64,000 nt of DNA from positions 62,001-126,000 of the forward strand of contig NZ_FCNZ02000001.1 in assembly GCF_001544495.1 (NCBI RefSeq), in the 5' to 3' direction. Below the pieces are notes generated by a model, which was not told the origin of the DNA, ran no database searches, and saw nothing but the letters and a program-made list of their open reading frames with translations. This document shows positions 1 to 9,112 of this stretch, piece by piece. Source of the stretch: Caballeronia telluris. GTDB lineage: Bacteria; Pseudomonadota; Gammaproteobacteria; Burkholderiales; Burkholderiaceae. A program made the position numbers and the translations under genes. Every line of letters begins with the position of its first letter. Within the stretch, counting starts at the first letter, position 1.

Positions 1-1481
1 TCGAGCGCGCGCCTTGCCGGCTCGCTGTTCGATGGCGTCTCGCCGAGTTCGGCCAGCATCGACAGACACCGCGCCGACACGTCGACCGTCGGCGGATCGA
101 GCAGCGCACCGTGGTCCGAAAACGGGATGTTGTTCAGGTAATACTGCGTGTTTTCCGGCTCGAAAGCGCCCCAGCCGCCGTCGCTGCTCTGCATGCCGAC
201 GACCCACTCGCGACCGCGCGCGATTGCTTCGTCGTACAGGGCGGTGCCGTTCTCGCGGTCGGCCCGCTGCATCGCCATCGCGACGACCGCCGTATCGTCG
301 ACGTCCGGGTAGTGCGGATTCGCAAACTGGAATGCCCAGCCGCCAGGACGCACGTTCGGACGACGCGAGATCCAGTCGCCGCGCACGTCGAGAATCTGCA
401 GCGGGCGCAGCCATTCCAGCCCGCGCGACACCGCCGCGCGCGCCTTCGGCATGCCGGTTTCGAGCAGCGCGTGCGCCGCGAGCGACGTGTCCCACACTGG
501 CGAAAGGCACGGCTGGCAATACGCTTCGCCGTCGGGCGATGCGTCGACGACCAGCAGCTTCTCCAGCGAACGGCGCGCAATTGCGCGATTCGGGTGGTCT
601 GCCGGATAGCCGAGCGCGTCGTACATCATCACGGAATTCGCCATCGCCGGGAAAATCGCGCCGAGGCCGTCCTCGCCGTTCAGCCGCTCGTCGACGAAAG
701 TTACCGCCGCCTGGATCGCGCGTTCGCGACTGTCGTGCGGAAGCAGGCCGTCGACGGCGCGCAGCAACGTATCGACACAGCGAAAGAACGCGAACCAGCC
801 CTTCTTCTGATGCGGCGCGCGGGCGAGCAGGCCGACGTTGACGGGCGCGTCGTCGAAAAGCTCGTCGATGCGCACGCCGCGCGGATTGCGCGCCGCCGGC
901 CGCCGCGCGTTCAGCACGAGCAGCGGCACGATCACCGTGCGCGCCCAGTACGACACCTTCGACAGGTGGAACGGGAACCACATCGGCAGCAGCATGATTT
1001 CGACGGGCATCATCGGCACCGCGCGCCACGGCACCACGCCGAACAGCGCCAGCAAAATGCGCGTGAACACGTTCGACTGCTCGGCGCCGCCCGCAGCCAG
1101 AATCGCGCGGCGGGCGCGCTGCATGTGCGGCGCCTCGGGCGAATCGCCGATCATCTTCAGCGCGAAATACGCCTTGACGCTCGCGCTGACGTCCATCGCG
1201 CCGTCGGCGAACAGCGGCCAGCCGCCGTCTTCGCGCTGGATACGTCGGAGATAGCGCGCGATCTTCGCCTCGAGTTCGACGTTGGCCGTCTCGCCGAGGT
1301 AATGCACGAGCAGCACGTATTCGGCGGGAATCGTGGCGTCGGCTTCGAGTTCGTACAGCCAGTAGCCGTCGGCGTGTTGCGCGGCGAGCAGCGCGTCGGT
1401 GGCTTTCGCGACCGCCGCTTCGAGCGCGGCGGGGGAAACCGGCCGGGGCCGGTCAGGGCCCGGCAGGGAAGTATCGTTCAT
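1..1481 (-). CDS. shc: Squalene-hopene cyclase, C-terminus beyond the left edge
   Basis: Cyclises squalene to hopene/hopanol at the inner membrane, the first committed step to hopanoids. About 493 codons from an ATG at 1481-1479 are visible; the family is about 650-680 aa, so roughly a quarter is missing. The catalytic DxDD motif is visible as DVDDTA at residues 393-398, preceded by a PGGWAFQF stretch typical of a QW repeat, and a GWGAFEP segment lies further on. The start overlaps the hpnE stop (TGATG), so the two are probably translationally coupled. It is the last visible gene of hpnD-hpnE-shc. No frameshift was seen in the visible part. Confidence 0.93.
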   Translation of the reverse strand, partial: MNDTSLPGPDRPRPVSPAALEAAVAKATDALLAAQHADGYWLYELEADATIPAEYVLLVHYLGETANVELEAKIARYLRRIQREDGGWPLFADGAMDVSASVKAYFALKMIGDSPEAPHMQRARRAILAAGGAEQSNVFTRILLALFGVVPWRAVPMMPVEIMLLPMWFPFHLSKVSYWARTVIVPLLVLNARRPAARNPRGVRIDELFDDAPVNVGLLARAPHQKKGWFAFFRCVDTLLRAVDGLLPHDSRERAIQAAVTFVDERLNGEDGLGAIFPAMANSVMMYDALGYPADHPNRAIARRSLEKLLVVDASPDGEAYCQPCLSPVWDTSLAAHALLETGMPKARAAVSRGLEWLRPLQILDVRGDWISRRPNVRPGGWAFQFANPHYPDVDDTAVVAMAMQRADRENGTALYDEAIARGREWVVGMQSSDGGWGAFEPENTQYYLNNIPFSDHGALLDPPTVDVSARCLSMLAELGETPSNSEPARRAL

Positions 1482-2752
1482 CATCTATCCATCGATGGGT
1501 TCATCAGCGCGTCCGCGGCCTTCTGGCCGGAGCGGATCGCGCCTTCGATCGTCGCGGGGAGGCCCGTGGCCGTCCAGTCGCCCGCGAGCATCAGATTCGG
1601 CCAGCGCGTGCGCGTAGCCGGGCGCAGCCCCTCTTGCGCGGGAAGCGCGGCCAGCGTCGCGCGCGGCTCGGCGGCGATCTGCCAGGGCGGCATCGGCGCG
1701 GCGGCCATGCCGGCGGCTTTCGCCGTCTCGGCCCACAGCGTGCGCGCCAGTTCGTCGTGCGGCGTGTCGAGGAAGCGGCCCGCGTCGCAGACCGTCACCG
1801 AAAGACGACCGTCGAATGCGAAAAGCCAGTTGGCCGTGCCGTTCAGCAGGCAGGTCGCGGGCGCGAAACCGAACGGCGGATCGACGGCGAAGTGCGCCGT
1901 GACGATCGCCCGGTATTCGGTCGGCGCGGTGAGCCCCGGCACCAGCATTCGCGCGACGTCGGGCGGCACCGCGAGCACGACGCCGTCGCTCGGCGCCACC
2001 GCGATCGGGCCGTCGGCGAAATCGAGCGCACTCACGCGCTGTTTCGAATCCGCGCCGTTAAAGCCGATGCCGGACAGGCGCGCGCCGAGCCGGATGTCGG
2101 CGCCGCCGTATTGCAGATGGCGCAGCGCCGGATCGACGAACGCATGGCCGAGGCCGCTGCCCGCCACGAGCGGGCGGCACGCCTGCCCGCCCGCGACCAG
2201 CGTCTCGCGCAGCAGGTTGCCCGCGACGAGCGCGCTGGCTTCGGCCGGATCGGTGTTGAGCGCGGAGAGCAGCAGCGGCCGCAGCAGCGCGTCCCAGACG
2301 CGGCCGTGCGCGCGCAGCGACTGCGCGATCGTGCGGCCGGGCTTCGCCCAGAGCAGCGACGCGAGCGACAGATAATCGGCGGGTTGGGTGCCGGGCACGC
2401 GCGACGCGGGATCGAACACCCACTTCGGCAGCCGGCCCGACGACAGCCGCACGGTCCAGCGCGCGTCGTTTTTCAAGTCGACGAACGGGTAGTCGGGGCG
2501 CGTCGGGCCGAGGAGATCGTCGGCGGCGCCGATCGCGCGCGCAAAACCGAGCATCGCATGATTGCCCGACAACACGAGATGGTTGCCGATGTCGACGGTC
2601 GCGTTGAGCTTCCCGTCGAAATACGAGCGGCAGCGCCCGCCCGCGTGCGGCGCCGCTTCATGCAGCACGACCCGCGCGCCGCGACGCTGCAATTGGACCG
2701 CCGCGGCGAGGCCGGAAAGGCCCGCGCCGATCACATGAACGAGCCGGGACAT
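1481..2752 (-). CDS. hpnE: Hydroxysqualene dehydroxylase HpnE (FAD-dependent)
   Basis: 423 aa. In the HpnCDE route, HpnE reductively removes the hydroxyl of hydroxysqualene to give squalene for the next gene, shc. The N-terminus has a Rossmann FAD motif GAGLSG (residues 9-14) with the expected acidic residue E32 at the end of the second strand. The reading frame stays open 73 codons upstream, but the ATG at 2752 places the dinucleotide fold at the N-terminus and overlaps the hpnD stop as TGATG, so it was chosen. Length and content fit the squalene-associated amine-oxidase-like family. Confidence 0.92.
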   Translation of the reverse strand: MSRLVHVIGAGLSGLAAAVQLQRRGARVVLHEAAPHAGGRCRSYFDGKLNATVDIGNHLVLSGNHAMLGFARAIGAADDLLGPTRPDYPFVDLKNDARWTVRLSSGRLPKWVFDPASRVPGTQPADYLSLASLLWAKPGRTIAQSLRAHGRVWDALLRPLLLSALNTDPAEASALVAGNLLRETLVAGGQACRPLVAGSGLGHAFVDPALRHLQYGGADIRLGARLSGIGFNGADSKQRVSALDFADGPIAVAPSDGVVLAVPPDVARMLVPGLTAPTEYRAIVTAHFAVDPPFGFAPATCLLNGTANWLFAFDGRLSVTVCDAGRFLDTPHDELARTLWAETAKAAGMAAAPMPPWQIAAEPRATLAALPAQEGLRPATRTRWPNLMLAGDWTATGLPATIEGAIRSGQKAADALMNPSMDR

Positions 2753-3600
2753 CAGAACACGTTGCGCGCGACAATCCACAGCAGGCGCGAACGCGGCGTA
2801 CGGACTTTCGTGCGAGGCTGGTCGAAGCCGCGTCTGAGATTGGCGTCGAGCACGCACCGGTACGCGCCCGCCATGATGCGCGGCGCGCGAACCTGCGCGC
2901 GCGGCGAGGCCGCCATGATCGCGTCCGACTGCGCGAAGTGGCCCTTCGCGCGTTCGGCGAGGACGGCGCACACGCGCGGCAAACGCGCGTCGGCGACGAT
3001 CGAGGCGGGATCGGTCGTGGAAATGCCTTCGCGCGACAGCAGTTCGCGCGGCAGGTACACGCGGCCGATGGCGGCGTCTTCGTCGATGTCGCGCAGGATG
3101 TTGGTCAGTTGCAGCGCGCGGCCGAGATGGTGCGCGAGACGGCGGCCGGCGTCCTCGTGCATCCCGAATATCCTCACCGATAGCCGTCCGACCGCGCTCG
3201 CGACGCGATCGCAGTAGGTGTCGAGCGTGGCTTCGTCGGGCGCGACGATATCGCCGGCGGCGTCCATCGCCATGCCGTCGATCACGGCGTGAAAGTCGTC
3301 GCGCGAAAGGTGGAACGCGTGGATATGGCGCGTGAGCGCTTCGAGCGATTTTTTCGGCGTGCCGGCGTAGCAGGCGTCGATGTCGGCGCGCCAGCGGTCG
3401 AGCGCCACCGCGCGCTCGCGGCGCGGCAAGGTGCCTTCGTCGGCGATATCGTCGACCGCGCGGCAGAACGCGTAGATCTGGTACATCGCGTCCCGCTGCG
3501 CGGCCGGCAGGATGCGCATCGCGAGGTAAAACGAGCTGCCCGACGTCACCTTCGCGGCATCGGGTTCGGCATCGTCGACGATCAGGTTGGAAACGGCCAA
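2752..3600 (-). CDS. hpnD: Presqualene diphosphate synthase HpnD
   Basis: 282 aa. Condenses two farnesyl diphosphates to presqualene diphosphate. Both aspartate-rich sites are present: DDIAD at residues 50-54 and NILRDIDEDA at 167-176, followed by GRVYLP as in squalene/phytoene synthases. The frame is open to an ATG at 3762, but the extension is low-complexity and would start upstream of the likely -10 element at 3743-3748. A TTG at 3600-3598 has GGAG six bases before it and gives the usual family length, so TTG was chosen. The partner hpnC is not seen anywhere in the window. Confidence 0.88.
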   Translation of the reverse strand: MAVSNLIVDDAEPDAAKVTSGSSFYLAMRILPAAQRDAMYQIYAFCRAVDDIADEGTLPRRERAVALDRWRADIDACYAGTPKKSLEALTRHIHAFHLSRDDFHAVIDGMAMDAAGDIVAPDEATLDTYCDRVASAVGRLSVRIFGMHEDAGRRLAHHLGRALQLTNILRDIDEDAAIGRVYLPRELLSREGISTTDPASIVADARLPRVCAVLAERAKGHFAQSDAIMAASPRAQVRAPRIMAGAYRCVLDANLRRGFDQPRTKVRTPRSRLLWIVARNVF

Positions 3601-3742
3601 GACGGACTCCGCTGTGGCGCCCCCAAGGGCAATGTTAGGGATTGGCGCCGGCTGTCGGGCGGGCCGCAAGCGGCGCGCGTGGGTGGCGCACCGCACGGTC
3701 AAACCGGCGCTCGCCGGCTCTGTACGGCCGGAAGCGGCAAAA

Positions 3743-3748
3743 AGTATA
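3743..3748 (-). promoter_or_regulatory. Possible -10 element for hpnD-hpnE-shc
   Basis: On the minus strand the gap before hpnD holds TATACT, five of six matches to a sigma-70 -10. The -35 position is weak. It would give a leader of about 135 nt before the TTG start. It is the only good -10 candidate seen in the 204 bp gap between the cyclase gene and hpnD. Confidence 0.3.
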
Positions 3749-3804
3749 GCAATCTTTGGCATCCGCCGCGCTGACGGCCGCGGGGCAAGGCGGACCGGGC
3801 GGCG

Positions 3805-4746
3805 TCAGTTGAAGCCGATCGAGCGGTTGCGCCCCTGGCGTTTCGCGCTGTAGAGCGCGGCGTCGGCTTCGTTGATGAGCGCCTCGTAGGACGACGTGAC
3901 GTCTTTCTTCGCCTGCGCGCCGCCGAAGCTCGCCGTGACCGGCACGCGGGCGCCCTGCACGTCGATCGGCGTCTCGCAGATCGCCCGCCGCACCTTCTCG
4001 GCGACGGCCATCGCGTCCGGAAAGCCGGTGCATGGCAACAGAAGCGCGAATTCCTCGCCGCCGAAGCGGCCGAACAGGTCCTGCACGCGGGTGGTCTCCG
4101 CGACGCGCCCGGCCGTCACGCGCAACACCGTGTCGCCGACCAGGTGGCCGAATTCGTCGTTGATGCGCTTGAAGTGGTCCAGATCGAAGAGCACCAGCGA
4201 AAGCGCGCCGCCGTAGCGCTGCCAGCGCGCGAATTCGTCGGCGAGGCGCAGTTCGAAATAGCGGCGGTTGGCGATGCCCGTCAGGCCGTCGCGGTCCGCG
4301 TATTCCTGCAGTTTCGCGACGGCTTCGTCGCGGGCGCGCTGCATCATGCTCGCGTGCGTGACGTCCGAAATCGTGACGCACACGGCGACCACTTCGCGCT
4401 CACGCACGAGCGGCATGAACGTGCAGTCCTGCTGCATGTAATCGACGCCGCCCGTGATCGGCCGGTCGTGATCGAATTTGAAGAGATACGGGCGCTGCTC
4501 CCACGAACTGAACGCGAAGCTGCCGAGCTGGAACACGCTTTCGACCTTGCGCGTGAGCCACACGCGCGGCAGTTCGGGAAAGCTCATGAAGATCGAGCGG
4601 CCGATCACCTGCTCTGCCGTCTTGCCGCTGTGGTCCTGCATGAAACGGTTCCACATCACGACGTTCAGGTCGCGGTCGAGCACGAAAATCCCGAACCCGA
4701 CGCGTTCGACGACCAGTTCGGAGAGCACGTGCCGCAAGTCGTTCAT
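3805..4746 (-). CDS. PAS-GGDEF diguanylate cyclase
   Basis: 313 aa, cytosolic; no membrane segment. An N-terminal PAS-like region (about 5-130) precedes a GGDEF domain (about 148-313). The active site is GGEEF (229-233) and an allosteric RxxD site (R220-VQ-D223) lies exactly five residues before it, so the enzyme should make c-di-GMP and be product-inhibited. The start ATG (4746) overlaps the stop of the upstream CheC-like gene by four bases (ATGA). It is the last gene of a response regulator/CheC-like/cyclase operon, which suggests that phospho-signalling from the first two genes feeds cyclase activity. The input ligand is unknown. Confidence 0.9.
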   Translation of the reverse strand: MNDLRHVLSELVVERVGFGIFVLDRDLNVVMWNRFMQDHSGKTAEQVIGRSIFMSFPELPRVWLTRKVESVFQLGSFAFSSWEQRPYLFKFDHDRPITGGVDYMQQDCTFMPLVREREVVAVCVTISDVTHASMMQRARDEAVAKLQEYADRDGLTGIANRRYFELRLADEFARWQRYGGALSLVLFDLDHFKRINDEFGHLVGDTVLRVTAGRVAETTRVQDLFGRFGGEEFALLLPCTGFPDAMAVAEKVRRAICETPIDVQGARVPVTASFGGAQAKKDVTSSYEALINEADAALYSAKRQGRNRSIGFN

Positions 4747-5366
4747 AAGCTGGAGAGGAGCGCGTCGAGCGCCTCGTTCATGCGCAGGATCGAATCTTCC
4801 GCCATCAGCATCACGAGATGCGCGCGGAAACTGTGGTCTTCGAGCGCGAAGTTCACTTCCAGCAGAAGCGCCGTCTTCCACGCGAGCGAGGCGGGATGGA
4901 ACACGTCGTCGAGCGCGAGCGCCGTGCCGAGCATGCCCGGCGGCGAGAAGATCGGCGTGCGCCCGAGCCGGTCGAAGATGCATCCGACGCACGCGCCCAT
5001 CAGCACGTTCGCGACGTCGAAAATCAGCTCGGCCTGCGACGTCGCTTCGTAGGTCGATTTGGTGTACGGGTCGTCGACGAGCGCGCAAAGTTGCTCGACG
5101 CTGCCGCTGCGGCACAGCACGATCGCCTCGCCCTTGATGTCGGAGCGAAAGCCCTGACGCACGGCGGTCACGGTATCGGTGATGCCGGTCATCGCGGCGA
5201 GCGCACTGGACGCCTCCGCGACGCTGACCACCCGCACGCGCGGCACCGACAATTCGATGAACGTGCCGAGCAGCTTCGACAGGCGCGTCGCGGCCTGCCC
5301 CATCGCCATGTTGGCGACTTCCTGCAGCGCGTCGCGCTGATCTTCGTTCATGGCTGGTTCAGACAT
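4743..5366 (-). CDS. CheC-like chemotaxis phosphatase family protein
   Basis: 207 aa. CheC/CheX/FliY-type phosphatases dephosphorylate receiver domains. Two copies of the [D/S]xxxExxN signature are visible: D12-E16-N19 (exact) and E113-D117-N120 (Glu replaced by Asp). The duplicated layout matches CheC. AAGGAG lies ten bases before the ATG at 5366, and the gene overlaps the upstream response regulator by eight bases. No other chemotaxis genes are nearby, so the likely substrate is the receiver protein encoded just before it. Whether the second, altered site is active cannot be told from sequence. Confidence 0.82.
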   Translation of the reverse strand: MSEPAMNEDQRDALQEVANMAMGQAATRLSKLLGTFIELSVPRVRVVSVAEASSALAAMTGITDTVTAVRQGFRSDIKGEAIVLCRSGSVEQLCALVDDPYTKSTYEATSQAELIFDVANVLMGACVGCIFDRLGRTPIFSPPGMLGTALALDDVFHPASLAWKTALLLEVNFALEDHSFRAHLVMLMAEDSILRMNEALDALLSSL

Positions 5367-5727
5367 AAAGACCGAACTCCTTCAGGACGGGGCGCAAGGC
5401 CTCGGGCGACACGGGCTTCGGCAGGAAGGCGATTGCGCCGAGCGCGCGCACGCGCTCCTGCGCCATCGGCTGCACGTCGGCCGAAACGACGATCACGAAC
5501 GTGTTCAGGTCCTCGTGCTGGAGGGCGTCGAGCACCTGATAGCCCGTCATGTCGGGCATCGTGAGATCGAGGAACATGACCGCCGCGCGGCCTGCGCGAT
5601 AAAGCTCGAGCGCTTCCCGGCCGTTGGTCGCGTAGGAAATCTCGACGTCCCAGTCCTCGGGCAGCGCGCGCGTCAATACCTTGCGTGCAAGCAAGGAATC
5701 GTCGGCAATAACAATCGGCAAGGGCAT
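5359..5727 (-). CDS. Single-domain response regulator (CheY-like)
   Basis: 122 aa receiver with no output domain. The acidic pocket (D9, D10), the phospho-acceptor D54 in LDLTMPD and the conserved K104 in FLPKP are all present. The frame is open 26 codons upstream, but the ATG at 5727 starts directly at the first beta strand. It is the first gene of the operon with the CheC-like phosphatase and the PAS-GGDEF cyclase. The cognate kinase is not adjacent; the hybrid kinase at 6629 is divergent and could be the source, which is inference. Confidence 0.88.
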   Translation of the reverse strand: MPLPIVIADDSLLARKVLTRALPEDWDVEISYATNGREALELYRAGRAAVMFLDLTMPDMTGYQVLDALQHEDLNTFVIVVSADVQPMAQERVRALGAIAFLPKPVSPEALRPVLKEFGLYV

Positions 5728-6628
5728 GGTCGGCGGGATCGAATAACGGTTTATCGGGCTGTGCGCACCCGAACGACGCGTTTTACGCATTCGTTTACGG
5801 CGCAATGGCGATGTTCTTTACAGGAATCGAATGAAAAAACGCGAATCGAAACGCCTAAAAATGCGCCGGAAACGCCGACAACGGCCGCTCGTGGGAATTG
5901 CGCAGATTCAGCGGGACGCCTGAATAAACTCGTCGCTGTCGTGCGCAGGTGGTCGCGCGCGCATCGGTGAAAGCGCGCTGCGTGCGGCGCAAATGCGCAT
6001 ATGCGCGCCATGCGGCAGGCGTGCGCGGCGTGGTCGGCGCGCGCGCAGCAATGACGGTTTCGTTCGGCATCATGGAAGCCAGCCCCGTACAGGATTCGCG
6101 CCTTGCGGCCGAATCGTTTCTCGTTTTCCCTCGCGCTGGCGCGGCGCTGGCGGTTCGAACCGCTTCTAGCCGTAATTTCCTCGGAACGCCCGCGCGAAGT
6201 CCTCGCCCTGCGGTGTGCGCTCTCTCAGGCGCATGACCATCAGACGAATCAATTGTCCGGCCAAAGGGATGTCAAAGCAACTCACCAAAACCCCAAGATC
6301 ATCCATTTTTCATCATCTCGGCGGGATCTTGAGTGAATTTTTTTCGTAAGATCAATTGTCGTATATTTTTCATTCTTTTGTGTACGTTTGCGCTTCCGGA
6401 AATCTCGCTGATTTCATTTTTTACAGCAGTTGGTATTTTATTTGCGCCAAATCAGAATCTCGTTTTTCGGCACGCTTTATGCGAACCAATAAAATCCCGC
6501 TCTTCCGACTGCAGTATTTTTCGCGAAAATCAGAGCCAAACGTTTGCTTCGCGTTTCTAATCGGTGCGTATCGGCTTTGCGTTTAAGATGACACGCCCGA
6601 ATTTGAATAAAACCTGCACCCATTTCCA
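5728..6628. other. 900 bp divergent gap with an AT-rich core
   Basis: No convincing gene. The stretch 6290-6590 is far more AT-rich than its surroundings. It holds a perfect 7 bp inverted repeat CAAGATC (6294-6300) and GATCTTG (6325-6331), and a direct repeat ATCAATTGTC at 6248-6257 and 6351-6360. Short open frames here start at rare codons, lack ribosome sites and look random. The region probably carries the promoters of the response-regulator operon (minus) and the hybrid kinase (plus), and could be bound by H-NS-type proteins. Confidence 0.5.
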
Positions 6629-8917
6629 ATGACGCCGCCACGTGACGAGCCTGAGGCCGGGCCTGCCGCCGAGTCCTGGGAGGACGAACCGCCGTTTCCG
6701 GTGGTGCCCGAGCGCAACTTCGCGGCCCAGCGGCTCACGCTCTATGCGCTTCTCGTCGCGGCCATCGTGCTGCCGTGCATCTATGTGGCGATGACGGCTT
6801 ACAACGACTACCGCGGGCGCATCGCCGCGGCGACGGACGTCGTGTCGCGCAATGCACGCGTCGCGGAAGAGCACGCGCTCAAGGTCTTCGACATGAACGT
6901 GATGCTCAACGAGCGCGTGCTCGATCTGGTCGACGGCCTCGACGACGCCGCCATCCGCCACGACGACGTAGCAATCTACAAGCGGCTCCGGGCGATGGGC
7001 GGCACCTATCCGCAGGTCGCGGCGGTGTCGATCTTCGGCGCCGACGGCAGCCTCGTCGCGACGAGCCGCACCTATCCAACGCCGTCCGTCTCGATCGCGA
7101 ATCGCGAGGATTTCGCCGGCATGCAGCGCGGCCATCCGATAGAGCAGTTTTCACGCGTGATGCAGGGCCGCGTCGCGGGCGAAAGCGTGTTCAACACCGC
7201 CGTGACGCGCCGCAAGGTCAACGGCAACTTCAACGGGATCGTGTCGATCGCGCTGCGTCCGGCGTACTTCAGCGCGTTCTATCGCGAACTGCTCGGCGAC
7301 CAGCCGACCGTCACGCTCGGCCTCACGCGCGCCGACGGCGAAGTGCTCGCGTGGTATCCGCCGCGCCCGGCCGGCAGAAACTCGCTTTCGCCGACCTCAC
7401 CGCTGCGCGCGGCCTACGCCCAGGGAATGCGAAACGGCATCGTCCAAATGCGCTCGGGGCTCGACAACGAGATGAAGATCGTCGCGTTCCGGCGCGTCGG
7501 CGTCTATCCGGTGTATGTGTCGAGCGGATATCCGATTTCGACGGTCTGGGCCGAGTGGTATCGCCACGTGAGCGTGCTCGCGCTTTCCGTGTTCGCGCCG
7601 TGCATCGTGCTGTGGGGCGTGATCTGGCTGTCGTTGCAGCGGCTCGCCACCGAAGAGGACGCGTGGGAGCGCTGGCAGGCGGAAGCGTCGATGCGCCGTT
7701 CGATCGAATCGGCCTATCGCCAGGCCCGCAAGATGGAAGCGCTCGGCAATCTGGTCGGCAGCGTCGCGCACGACTTCAACAACCTGCTGATGATCGTGTC
7801 GACCAACGTGCAGATTGCGCGGCGGCGCGGTGCCGCCAGCCTCGAACGCGAACTCTCCGCGATGGAACGCGCGCTCAAGAGCGGCCAGTCGCTCACGCGC
7901 CAACTGCTCGGCGTCGCGCGCAAGCAGCCGCTGCGTATCGAGAACATCGCGATCGGCAAATGGGTACCCGCCGCGCGCGAACTGCTGCGGGCGTCGCTCG
8001 GCGCGAAGGTCGCGCTCAACGTCGAAGTCGAGGCCGACATCTGGCCGATCCGCGTCGATCCCGCCGAACTCGAACTCGCGCTGATCAACATCGCCGTGAA
8101 TGCGCGCGACGCGATGCCCAATGGCGGCACCTTCACCGTTCATGCCGACAACATCAGCTTCCGTCACGAAGACGGCTTTCCGATCGTCGGGGACTTCGTG
8201 CAGCTCTCGCTGGAGGACACCGGCGCCGGCATGAATTCCGACGTGCTGAACCGCGCGTTCGAACCGCTCTTCACGACCAAGCCGAAGGGACTGGGCACGG
8301 GTCTCGGGCTGCCGCAGGTCTTCGCTTTCTGCGAGCGCGCGGGCGGTCTCGCGACCATCGACAGCGCGATCGGCGCGGGCACGTCGGTGCGGCTCTATCT
8401 GCCGCGCACGGGCGCGGCGACCGCGCCCGCCGCGACGGTCAAGGAAGAGGCCGCCGTGCCCGTCGAATCGCACGCGTTGAACGTGCTCCTCGTGGAAGAC
8501 AACGAGGAAGTCGCCGCCGGCACCGAGGCGCTGCTCACGATGATGGGCCATCGCGTCACCTACGTATTCAACGCCGACGCCGCGCTCGCACTGCTCGAAA
8601 CCCATCGCAACGCCTTGCCGCCCGGCAGCACGCTGCCCTTCGACGTCGTGCTGTCCGACATCCACATGCCGGGCAAGCTGAACGGCATCGACCTCGCTGA
8701 AATCCTGCAGTCGTTCGAGCCGCGCGTGCCGGTGATCCTCGTCACCGGTTACGCGGAGGAACTCGACCGCGCGCGTCACGTGGATGCGCGCGTGCTCTCG
8801 AAACCCTTCGACATCGCGCTGCTCGACGCCTTGCTTCAGTCGATCAAGGAAGGCGGCACGGCGGCAAAACACGCGTCGCGTTCCGCCGACCGCGCGACGG
8901 GCAGCGCCGCGCTCTGA
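6629..8917 (+). CDS. Membrane-bound hybrid sensor histidine kinase
   Basis: 762 aa. Order: cytosolic N-terminus (1-34), membrane helix (about 35-56), periplasmic sensor of about 250 aa with a double-Cache-like look, second helix (about 314-336), HisKA-type phospho-acceptor H381 in the GSVAHDFNN motif, HATPase with N-box NARDAM (491-496) and G1 box DTGAGM (530-535), then a receiver with D677 and K725. The ligand is unknown. The HDFNN class of kinase plus a C-terminal receiver also occurs in the gene at 24684-27185, but that one has no membrane part. No transcription factor is adjacent. Confidence 0.9.
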   Translation: MTPPRDEPEAGPAAESWEDEPPFPVVPERNFAAQRLTLYALLVAAIVLPCIYVAMTAYNDYRGRIAAATDVVSRNARVAEEHALKVFDMNVMLNERVLDLVDGLDDAAIRHDDVAIYKRLRAMGGTYPQVAAVSIFGADGSLVATSRTYPTPSVSIANREDFAGMQRGHPIEQFSRVMQGRVAGESVFNTAVTRRKVNGNFNGIVSIALRPAYFSAFYRELLGDQPTVTLGLTRADGEVLAWYPPRPAGRNSLSPTSPLRAAYAQGMRNGIVQMRSGLDNEMKIVAFRRVGVYPVYVSSGYPISTVWAEWYRHVSVLALSVFAPCIVLWGVIWLSLQRLATEEDAWERWQAEASMRRSIESAYRQARKMEALGNLVGSVAHDFNNLLMIVSTNVQIARRRGAASLERELSAMERALKSGQSLTRQLLGVARKQPLRIENIAIGKWVPAARELLRASLGAKVALNVEVEADIWPIRVDPAELELALINIAVNARDAMPNGGTFTVHADNISFRHEDGFPIVGDFVQLSLEDTGAGMNSDVLNRAFEPLFTTKPKGLGTGLGLPQVFAFCERAGGLATIDSAIGAGTSVRLYLPRTGAATAPAATVKEEAAVPVESHALNVLLVEDNEEVAAGTEALLTMMGHRVTYVFNADAALALLETHRNALPPGSTLPFDVVLSDIHMPGKLNGIDLAEILQSFEPRVPVILVTGYAEELDRARHVDARVLSKPFDIALLDALLQSIKEGGTAAKHASRSADRATGSAAL

Positions 8918-9021
8918 CATCCGGCCGCGTTTCACCTTTCTACCGGTTTTGTAAAAACAGCGCATTTTGCGAAATCCCGCCCGACGCGGCGCCCGCGCAC
9001 GGCCGTGCCGCGCCTGGCGTC

Positions 9022-9037
9022 CGGCACGCGAGTTGCG
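9022..9037 (+). promoter_or_regulatory. Sigma-54 (-24/-12) promoter for the stress-protein gene
   Basis: GGCACG, four bases, then TTGC: the -24 GG is at 9023-9024 and the -12 GC at 9035-9036, exactly ten bases between, matching the RpoN consensus at almost every position. The predicted start is about 65 bases upstream of the ATG at 9113. Confidence 0.65.
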
Positions 9038-9112
9038 TGAGAGCATTGACATACGCCGCACCGGTTCGCGCGTGCTGCGTCCAGAGATCTCACCCATTCG
9101 AAGGAGGCAACC

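Noticed and set aside
111..2375. 754-codon plus-strand open frame
   Set aside because: Opposite shc and hpnE, whose motifs are clear on the minus strand.
6333..6586. Two overlapping small frames in the AT-rich gap
   Set aside because: One starts at a non-ATG codon, no ribosome site, no recognisable features; likely due to low stop density by chance.
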